This document shows, piece by piece, positions 1-4,676 of a stretch of DNA of 9,322 bases. The stretch covers positions 1-9,322 of the forward strand of contig JAKAEF010000032.1 in the NCBI GenBank assembly GCA_021820025.1, read 5' to 3'. Within the stretch, counting starts at the first letter, position 1. Each line of letters opens with the position of its first letter. The notes under the pieces were generated by a model that did no database searches, had not been told where the DNA came from, and saw only the letters and a program-made list of their open reading frames with translations. Both the position numbers and the translations under genes were made by a program. This DNA is from a bacterium (GTDB lineage: Bacteria; Patescibacteriota; Microgenomatia; Levybacterales; UBA12049).

Positions 1-316
1 CTGCCCGTGTCTCAGTGCAGTTGTGGCTGACCATCCTCTCAGACCAGCTACCCGTCATTGCCTTGGTAGGCCTTTACCCCACCAACTAGCTGATAGGACG
101 CAGACTCCTCCCTCAACGATCAGTTAAGATCTTTACTCTTGCGAGACCATGGACTATTACCCCGTCTTTCGACGAGCTGTGGTCCATTGAGGGGTAAATT
201 TCTACGCGTTACTCACCCGTCCGCCACTGAATTGTCTTGCGACTCTCCCGTTCGACTTGCATGCTTAAGGCACGCCGCCAGCATTCATCCTGAACCAGGA
301 TCAAATTCTCAAAAAG
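1..316 (-). rRNA. 16S ribosomal RNA, 5' part (cut by left window edge)
   Basis: The reverse complement carries the conserved 5' landmarks of 16S rRNA in order: TTTGATCCTGG, GCTGGCGGCGTGCC, CATGCAAGTCGAACGG, GTGGCGGACGGGTGAGTAACG and ACTGAGACACGG. Aligning AGAATTTGATCCTGG to E. coli 8-22 puts E. coli nucleotide 1 near position 316; the left edge corresponds to about E. coli 335. The variable helix between CGAACGG and GTGGCGG (V1) is short, and no intron or insertion is seen in the visible part. The helix around ACTGAGACACGG has changed in step: E. coli has CTGG/CCAG, here the arms are CTGC (17-20) and GCAG (1-4), which argues for a functional gene. The 27F priming site differs from the universal primer at two positions. 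The 5' boundary is inferred by alignment and could be off by a few bases. Confidence 0.97.
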
Positions 317-333
317 AAATGAAAAGTTCCTAC

Positions 334-357
334 CACTTCCCGATTATTAAGGAAGTG
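334..357 (-). other. Hairpin in the 16S leader just upstream of the mature 5' end
   Basis: A perfect 7-bp inverted repeat, CACTTCC (334-340) and GGAAGTG (351-357), encloses a 10-base AT-rich loop about 18 bases ahead of the predicted mature 16S end. There is no T tract after it, so it is not a terminator. It may be a leader structure used in processing of the rRNA precursor. Alternatively, one arm may pair with the 16S 3' trailer, which is outside the window. The inverted repeat is seen directly; the role is inferred. Confidence 0.5.
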
Positions 358-376
358 TGAATGTGCTGTACTATTT

Positions 377-388
377 TATTAAAGAGCT
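377..388 (-). promoter_or_regulatory. boxA-like rRNA antitermination element
   Basis: The minus strand reads AGCTCTTTAATA here, matching 10 of 12 bases of the E. coli rrn boxA (TGCTCTTTAACA), including the whole GCTCTTTAA core. boxA in nascent rRNA leaders is bound by NusB and S10 (NusE) to make RNA polymerase resistant to termination. It lies about 60 bases upstream of the mature 16S end, a normal place for a leader boxA. It is also 16 bases downstream of the intrinsic terminator, so it could not protect polymerase from that terminator when transcription starts at the 468-495 promoter. Confidence 0.65.
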
Positions 389-403
389 TCTAAATTTAAG
401 ATG

Positions 404-423
404 AAAAAACCCGCCTAAGCGGG
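404..423 (-). terminator. Intrinsic terminator between the consensus promoter and 16S
   Basis: On the minus strand a CCCGC / GCGGG stem (419-423 with 410-414) with a TTAG loop is followed directly by six T (409-404). The other strand has no T tract after the hairpin, so the polarity is minus. It would stop read-through from the trmH end of the upstream operon. It also lies about 38-58 bases inside the transcript expected from the 468-495 promoter, so it could act as an rRNA leader attenuator or end a very short RNA. A weaker upstream hairpin, GGAA (433-430) with TTCC (425-422), shares bases with the 5' arm of the terminator and could compete with it. Confidence 0.75.
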
Positions 424-467
424 AAAGACTTCCGTAGCTTTTGGCAAAGTTTTACATACCAAGATCA

Positions 468-495
468 ATTATACCTGAATATAAAATTTTGTCAA
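468..495 (-). promoter_or_regulatory. Consensus sigma70-type promoter driving toward 16S
   Basis: The minus strand holds a perfect -35 TTGACA (495-490), a 16-bp spacer and a perfect -10 TATAAT (473-468). Transcription would start near 461. The sequence just upstream, to about 516, is AT-rich. This is the best promoter in the window and is placed about 145 bases ahead of the mature 16S end, as expected for an rRNA promoter. It starts 20 bases after the trmH stop codon. The terminator at 404-423 lies between it and 16S. Confidence 0.8.
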
Positions 496-515
496 TCGGT
501 AAAGAGCTATTATTT

Positions 516-1049
516 TTATAAAATATTCTGAACAACTTGATACAATACAATTCCTAACGAAACCATGACATTTAAACTTTTATTTACGCCAAACATTGGC
601 ATTTCTACAATTACGTCTGCTGCGTCTAATACTTCTTGCGCTGCACCTGTTGTCTCGTTACTCACCATCAAAGCAAGTGGAAATTTGTACTCTGCTTTAG
701 AAAATGGAATTGAACGTTTATCTTGTTCTACAGCCACAATTTGAATATTTGGAACTTGTTCTCGTAAAGCCTTTATTGCATCTATTGTAGAACTAAAATA
801 TTCCCAATCTACCCATTCTGTTGTGTTAATAGAAGCTTTTTTAATGCGGGTATTTGGCGGAGTTTCCGTTATGCCGCATAAAAATACTTTTTCTGCTGCA
901 ACGGCATCGGCAAGTCGAAAAATTGAACCTACATTATAAGTATCTATAATATTGTCACAAATAATATATATTGGATTTTTCTTAAGAAGCTGTTTTTCTT
1001 CTTCTTGCGCAATTGTTGTTCTGAGCTCTTTTGCTCCAAGTTTTATCAT
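516..1049 (-). CDS. TrmH/SpoU-family RNA 2'-O-methyltransferase
   Basis: This 177-residue cytoplasmic protein of the SPOUT superfamily would transfer a methyl group from S-adenosylmethionine to a ribose 2'-OH of tRNA or rRNA. Motif 1 is N33 to R45 (NIIDTYNVGSIFR), with the Asn and Arg typical of SpoU enzymes. Motif 2 is VSNETTG at 129-135, with the conserved Glu but Ser where many relatives have Gly. Motif 3, from about 148 to 171, has PMFGVNKSLNVMVSLG, the knot loop that binds the cofactor. The length fits a catalytic domain alone with no RNA-binding extension. The ATG at 1047-1049 is preceded by an extended -10 placed for a leaderless mRNA. The target nucleotide cannot be read from the sequence, so trmH, trmL or an rRNA enzyme are all possible. 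It is the last protein gene before 16S and runs in the same direction. Confidence 0.9.
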   Translation of the reverse strand: MIKLGAKELRTTIAQEEEKQLLKKNPIYIICDNIIDTYNVGSIFRLADAVAAEKVFLCGITETPPNTRIKKASINTTEWVDWEYFSSTIDAIKALREQVPNIQIVAVEQDKRSIPFSKAEYKFPLALMVSNETTGAAQEVLDAADVIVEMPMFGVNKSLNVMVSLGIVLYQVVQNIL

Positions 1050-1055
1050 ATACGC

Positions 1056-1064
1056 ATTATACCA
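1056..1064 (-). promoter_or_regulatory. Extended -10 promoter, probably giving a leaderless trmH mRNA
   Basis: The minus strand reads TGGTATAAT (1064-1056), an extended -10 with a perfect TATAAT hexamer. Six bases (GCGTAT) separate it from the ATG at 1049, so the usual +1 falls on the A of the start codon. No good -35 is present (TAATCC at a 17-bp spacer). There is no room for a Shine-Dalgarno site, which fits a leaderless start. Confidence 0.6.
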
Positions 1065-1084
1065 AAGTTTTACTATAGGGATTA

Positions 1085-2032
1085 TTATTTTTTAAGAGAT
1101 GGTGTTGGCGTGACTCCTTGCATAACTTGAAGACTTGATTGGACTGTATTTGCAACAGAAGATGCTTTATTAACAACCTCTTGCGCTTCTGCCGCAGCTT
1201 GAGCTTGCAAAGATTCTGAAAGATTTGTTTTTTCTCTCTCTTGATTTAGGTTTGCCTTTTCTACTGCTTCTAAAGCCTTATTCTTTTCTGCAATTGCTTT
1301 CTCAAGTGCAGCTTCTCTTGCAGCCAAATTTTCTTTTGCTGCAATTGTTGCTTGTTGTTGTAATAAATCCAAGCTAATTTTTAACTGTGTCGCTGCATCT
1401 GTCGTATTGGTAGCAAATCGTGCTGCATCTCTTGCCAAGTCATCGCGTACTGCATTTGCTAATTCATCGGTTGGCAATCCCTCTTCTGCAACACCTTTTG
1501 CATCAGACAGGGCTGTTTGTGCAACTCCAACTTCTGCTTTAAGCTCTCCCGTCGTTTCTTGCTCCGCAACATCTAATACTTTTTGGTGTTCAGCAATGGT
1601 TCTATTTAAAAGTTCTGCAATAGCTTGAACATTGCTTCCTGCAAATTTTGCCTGTTCCATTTCTTTTGATGCATTTCGTGTGTTATCTCGCAACCCTTGC
1701 AAGGCTATTAATGAAGCCTCTAAATTACCTTTTGCCAATTCAAATCGCAATTCCGCAATTCTTTCTCCGGCAATTGAATTATAAACTTGCGCTTTTTGCA
1801 GTGGAGTAAATGCAAAGAAAATTCTAACTTGTTGTTTAATTAAATCTAAAAAGTAAAATGGACTATCTGGCAAAATATATCCAGGTCCTTCAGATGTTGG
1901 AGGCAATGCTATTTGTGTTGTTGCTAAACCTAATACTTGCGGTCTACTATACGCATAACTGGACTGAGTATATAAACTTCCAAAAAATGCTACAAAAAGA
2001 ATAAAGACAATTGGAGTAAATATTTTTCTCAC
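1085..2032 (-). CDS. Secreted DUF5667-type helical protein
   Basis: 315 residues starting at GTG (2030-2032). Residues 1-27 form a signal peptide: KIF, a hydrophobic core, then SYA before the predicted cleavage site. Residues 48-110 carry the DUF5667 signature: EGPGYILPDSPFYFLDLIK, then TPLQKAQVYNSIAGERIAEL, a pattern common in CPR and Actinobacteria exported proteins. From about 120 to 295 the protein is almost all helix, rich in Ala, Glu, Gln and Lys, with coiled-coil character strongest at 225-290. The tail is short (TPTPSLKK). No enzymatic motif is seen and the function of the family is not established. It sits between the major-type pilin and the methyltransferase, 40 bp after the pilin stop, with its own promoter-like sequence. 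It may be a cell-surface or envelope-spanning helical protein linked to the pilus; that link rests on position alone. Confidence 0.85.
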   Translation of the reverse strand: MRKIFTPIVFILFVAFFGSLYTQSSYAYSRPQVLGLATTQIALPPTSEGPGYILPDSPFYFLDLIKQQVRIFFAFTPLQKAQVYNSIAGERIAELRFELAKGNLEASLIALQGLRDNTRNASKEMEQAKFAGSNVQAIAELLNRTIAEHQKVLDVAEQETTGELKAEVGVAQTALSDAKGVAEEGLPTDELANAVRDDLARDAARFATNTTDAATQLKISLDLLQQQATIAAKENLAAREAALEKAIAEKNKALEAVEKANLNQEREKTNLSESLQAQAAAEAQEVVNKASSVANTVQSSLQVMQGVTPTPSLKK

Positions 2033-2037
2033 AATCT

Positions 2038-2067
2038 ATTGTTGTACTATTTTTGCTGACTTGTCAA
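2038..2067 (-). promoter_or_regulatory. Possible promoter for the DUF5667 gene
   Basis: A perfect -35 TTGACA (2067-2062) begins 5 bp after the pilin stop. The best -10 is AACAAT (2043-2038, four of six) at an 18-bp spacer, five bases before the GTG, which would give an almost leaderless mRNA. The -35 lies within the 11-bp palindrome ACTTGTCAAGT (2059-2069), which could be an operator or chance. The -10 is weak, so this is tentative. Confidence 0.35.
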
Positions 2068-2072
2068 GTAAA

Positions 2073-2525
2073 TTATCTTGATACGCTAATTGTTTGCCCT
2101 AACTCTGCTGCTGGTGCTGCAACTGTTATTCTGTTACCACTACCACTTGCTGTTAAGACAACTGTATAACCGGTATCATAACTTGCCGAGCAATTGGTAA
2201 ATGTTGTCCCTGTTGTAGGATCTGTTGGCAGGGCAGCAATATACGTTGGGACAATTGCGCTACAAATATCTGCACCGCCTGTTTTTATATTTTGCACACT
2301 TGTTGTAATTCCTGTGGGTAAAGCTCCTCTATTATCTGCTGCATATTGATGAATAGCATTTAACAGAGCATTTACATCACTATGACGTTTGGTATTATTT
2401 GCTTGTGAGAATTGTCGCGCAGGATTAATAGCTATTAAAACAAGCGAAAAAAGAATGGCAAGGATTGCTATAACAACCAAAACTTCAATAAGAGTAAAAC
2501 CGTTTTTCTTACAAAATACTTTCAT
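2073..2525 (-). CDS. Type IV major-type pilin (GspG/PilA-like prepilin)
   Basis: 150 residues from the ATG at 2523-2525, which gives a normal short leader MKVFCKKNG cut before Phe10 (G/FTLIE, Glu at +5). A hydrophobic helix follows to about residue 32, then INPARQF, a conserved junction in major pilins of CPR bacteria and GspG relatives, an amphipathic helix to about 63 (YAADNRGALP), and a small beta domain. Cys88 and Cys112 could form a disulfide. The mature protein would be held in the membrane and polymerised by the PilB/PilC machine encoded upstream. The frame opens further to a TTG at 2579 that overlaps the previous stop, but this would add an unlikely 18 residues before the leader. It follows the assembly genes after a 50-bp gap instead of sitting next to pilC; a TTGACA at 2579-2574 hints at separate expression but no good -10 fits it. 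Confidence 0.9.
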   Translation of the reverse strand: MKVFCKKNGFTLIEVLVVIAILAILFSLVLIAINPARQFSQANNTKRHSDVNALLNAIHQYAADNRGALPTGITTSVQNIKTGGADICSAIVPTYIAALPTDPTTGTTFTNCSASYDTGYTVVLTASGSGNRITVAAPAAELGQTISVSR

Positions 2526-2575
2526 CAAATATCTTGTTTGTGCTATATCTAGCAAATCACTTTTTACATATGCTG

Positions 2576-3802
2576 TCAAGGAGTTCCGGTGATAATTTTT
2601 ACATCTGTAGAACCTGTTAGAGCTGTCGCTTCCACAGTAACATTCGAGAAGGATTTTTTAAGCAATGTTACAATTTCTGTTTGATACTCTTGCGGTACTT
2701 TGCTAGAGAATGCCACTGTTGTTGCAGTTACATCTTGAGTTGGAGCATTACCAGTTGTTGCATTGGTATACCCTGCATCTGCTAACTGTGATTTTGTTTT
2801 ACCAGCAAGGCCTGCAATTGTTGTTCCATTTAAAACTTCTACAACTACATCTTTTTTTGCAATAGATGGTGTTGGAATAGGTGTATTTGTTGGAATAACA
2901 GTTGGCACTGCAGTTGGTGTAGGCTGAGCAAATGCAAACTTAAGAGCTGCTCCTGTATGCCTAGTTAGATAATATCCTCCACCTATAATTGCTAAAACTA
3001 AAATAAGAACAAGAAGTACTCTAATAAACTTTTTTGATTTCTTTTTTGGAGTAACAGGTATAACTGTTGGTTCTTCTTTTTTTGAAGTTTCTGGCTCTTC
3101 TTCTATATGTTCTGTTACAAATCCCGGTCTTTTTTCTGCAAAAATAGGGGTCTTTTCTTCTTTTATGTCCTTGTCTGTTGAAACTTTTTCAGTGGTAGAT
3201 TCTTTTACTTCTGGTAATGGAGTTTTTTCTTCAACAATTGCTGTTGCACCATTGGTTATATCTAAGAAATTAGAAGCACCAATTAATTTTTTATTAGAAA
3301 CAATTGCTTTTATTTCTTCTGGAGAAAATGTTTCTTTTCCACGAAGATTTGGAAAAACAAAAATTGGAACTACCGCTTCAAATTTCCATCCCATACTTTC
3401 AAATGCATCTTTTGCAAGCGTATAAATATCTTTATTTGTTGCAACAAAATAAACTTCTTTTTCTTTTGCCAACGTTATGCACACAATATGATCGGGATTA
3501 AATGGTAACTCTGAAATAAATTTTTCTCTTTCCTGCTTTACTTGCTCAACATTTGTATATTCAAGGCGCTTTTCAAATAACAAATCTTCTCCCAAGACAC
3601 AAACAATTTTTTGCCGTTTTATATCTACTTTTCCTATAAAAGTAAAGATTGCCGTTTTAAAGCTTTCTTTGTTAGTCACTTCTAAATTTTTAATACTGTC
3701 TGGGACAAAGGTAAGTGTTTCTGTTTGTGAAATTCCATCTCCTTTTATAGCCAAAGATTTTGAAGTTATGTAAATAATATTTTTTGGTTTAGAAGAAAAC
3801 AT
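2576..3802 (-). CDS. Bitopic pilus-operon protein: cytoplasmic alpha/beta domain, one TM, LytR_C domain
   Basis: 408 residues from the ATG at 3800-3802, which is 2 bp after the previous stop; a TTG at 3823 would overlap the upstream gene by 19 bp and is less likely. Residues 1-190 are an alternating strand/helix domain (IIYITSKSLAIK, KIVCVLGEDLLF, HIVCITLAKEKEVYFVAT) that resembles the start of PilM/GspL actin-like domains but lacks a clear nucleotide-binding motif. Residues 190-255 are a charged Glu/Lys/Pro linker. Residues 259-279 are one membrane helix after a KKKSKK stretch. Residues 293-314 are a Pro/Thr spacer. Residues 318-406 match LytR_C: VVVEVLNGTTIAGLAGK, then AGY and GNAP. The N-terminal half would be cytoplasmic and the LytR_C part outside. 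Order after GspE, F, H, I, J and K-like genes and this topology resemble GspL; I infer an assembly-platform role. LytR_C does not make it a transcription factor. Confidence 0.8.
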   Translation of the reverse strand: MFSSKPKNIIYITSKSLAIKGDGISQTETLTFVPDSIKNLEVTNKESFKTAIFTFIGKVDIKRQKIVCVLGEDLLFEKRLEYTNVEQVKQEREKFISELPFNPDHIVCITLAKEKEVYFVATNKDIYTLAKDAFESMGWKFEAVVPIFVFPNLRGKETFSPEEIKAIVSNKKLIGASNFLDITNGATAIVEEKTPLPEVKESTTEKVSTDKDIKEEKTPIFAEKRPGFVTEHIEEEPETSKKEEPTVIPVTPKKKSKKFIRVLLVLILVLAIIGGGYYLTRHTGAALKFAFAQPTPTAVPTVIPTNTPIPTPSIAKKDVVVEVLNGTTIAGLAGKTKSQLADAGYTNATTGNAPTQDVTATTVAFSSKVPQEYQTEIVTLLKKSFSNVTVEATALTGSTDVKIITGTP

Positions 3803-3804
3803 AG

Positions 3805-4176
3805 CTAATTTATTTCTGTCCAACTGGAAATAGTAAATATATTATTACTGAAAGTACCAACTACTTGCAACCGTCTATGATCATTTCCAATAGCACCGTC
3901 AGATGTTATGGTAACTGTTGGATTACCACTCACTGTTATCGTAGCATGTCCGTTACCAATTGGTAAAGTTTCACCACTGTAATTACTATTTCTTAAAAAA
4001 CGTAAAATACCGTTTTCTACCCCTGCTTCTGCAACCTGATATGTTTCATCACCCAAAGCATATGTTGTTGTTGTGCTCATGTTAATAATCATTACTGCTA
4101 CTGCACCTGTCACAACTATCATGCCAACAACCGCAAATACCAAAAGAGAAATTAATGCTTGTCCGTTATTTTTCAT
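3805..4176 (-). CDS. Small GspK/PilX-like minor prepilin lacking Glu5
   Basis: 123 residues with a prepilin leader MKNNG, predicted cut before Gln6, and a hydrophobic helix at about 8-32. The fifth mature residue is Ser10 (QALIS) where other pilins have Glu. Natural loss of Glu5 is a hallmark of GspK, the subunit that sits at the tip of the type II pseudopilus. Residues 38-62 (YALGDETYQVAEAGVENGILRFLR) match the PilX/GspK pattern AExG..., found right after the helix in these proteins. The rest is a short beta domain, far smaller than GspK (around 300 residues) and somewhat smaller than PilX. The ATG at 4174-4176 is 2 bp after the previous stop. Position after H, I and J-like genes supports the K-like assignment. 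Processing by prepilin peptidase is inferred; the peptidase gene is not in the window. Confidence 0.82.
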   Translation of the reverse strand: MKNNGQALISLLVFAVVGMIVVTGAVAVMIINMSTTTTYALGDETYQVAEAGVENGILRFLRNSNYSGETLPIGNGHATITVSGNPTVTITSDGAIGNDHRRLQVVGTFSNNIFTISSWTEIN

Positions 4177-4178
4177 AG

Positions 4179-4676
4179 TTATCTTGTTCCAATTGTTGTT
4201 GTAAATGTTTGTGTTTCATAACCCTTTGACTCTTGCGCATGACTTGCAATGGTGAATGTAATTTTAACCGTAGGTTTACCAGGAGGATTGCCAATTTTGG
4301 TAAAACTAAGATTAGATACTTGGGTATCTGACCCGTTGAGATTATCTGTATTTACGCCAGTTACAAGCTGTAAATTTGTACCATTAAGTGAGTAGTCATA
4401 TTGCACTCCACCAATTATTAAACGTAAAGAGTTACTTGTTTGTCCTAATCCTGCCGGAATAGTTATGGCCTGAGCACGAGTAACGTCATAAGAAAAACGA
4501 GCAAGGATAAATCTGGAATCCTGTGCAAGGTTTGATGTTGCACTACTAGAAAGTGCAACATCCATAATAGAAATAAAAAGCTCTGACAAGACAACTAAAA
4601 ACATTGCCAAAAGCCCCATATATAAAAGCAATTCAACTAGTGTAAAACCTCTATATTTTTTAATTAGATTTCTCAT
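4179..4676 (-). CDS. GspJ/PilW-like minor prepilin
   Basis: 165 residues. The leader MRNLIKKYRG is cut before Phe11 (G/FTLVE, Glu15 at +5), followed by a hydrophobic helix to about residue 38. Residues 43-70 (SATSNLAQDSRFILARFSYDVTRAQAI) have the layout of GspJ/PilW proteins, in which an amphipathic helix with an N-x-L-x-D-x-R-type stretch follows the membrane part. The C-terminal half is Ser/Thr/Asn-rich beta structure with repeated LRLIIGG and LQLVTG strands. No cysteines. The ATG at 4674-4676 overlaps the upstream stop by 4 bp (ATGA), so the two minor pilins are probably made in fixed ratio. In known systems J-like subunits bind the I and K subunits to form the tip or priming complex; here this is inferred from order. 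Confidence 0.87.
   Translation of the reverse strand: MRNLIKKYRGFTLVELLLYMGLLAMFLVVLSELFISIMDVALSSSATSNLAQDSRFILARFSYDVTRAQAITIPAGLGQTSNSLRLIIGGVQYDYSLNGTNLQLVTGVNTDNLNGSDTQVSNLSFTKIGNPPGKPTVKITFTIASHAQESKGYETQTFTTTIGTR

Noticed and set aside
139..360. Plus-strand open frame of 73 codons
   Set aside because: It lies mostly inside the 16S gene on the opposite strand and its translation is the antisense of conserved rRNA; a known source of false proteins.
404..461. Riboswitch or tRNA in the 16S leader
   Set aside because: I checked for a cloverleaf and for familiar riboswitch cores and found none; only the terminator hairpin and a weak competing hairpin can be drawn.
2576..3802. Transcription regulator of the LytR/CpsA/Psr type
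   Set aside because: Only the C-terminal LytR_C domain is present; the catalytic LCP domain is absent, and LytR_C alone says nothing about transcription.
3803..3823. TTG start for the LytR_C gene (and TTG starts at 7997 for pilC, 2579 for the pilin)
   Set aside because: In each case an ATG lies close downstream, 1 or 2 bp after the previous stop or giving a normal prepilin leader, and the extra residues are unlike family N-termini.
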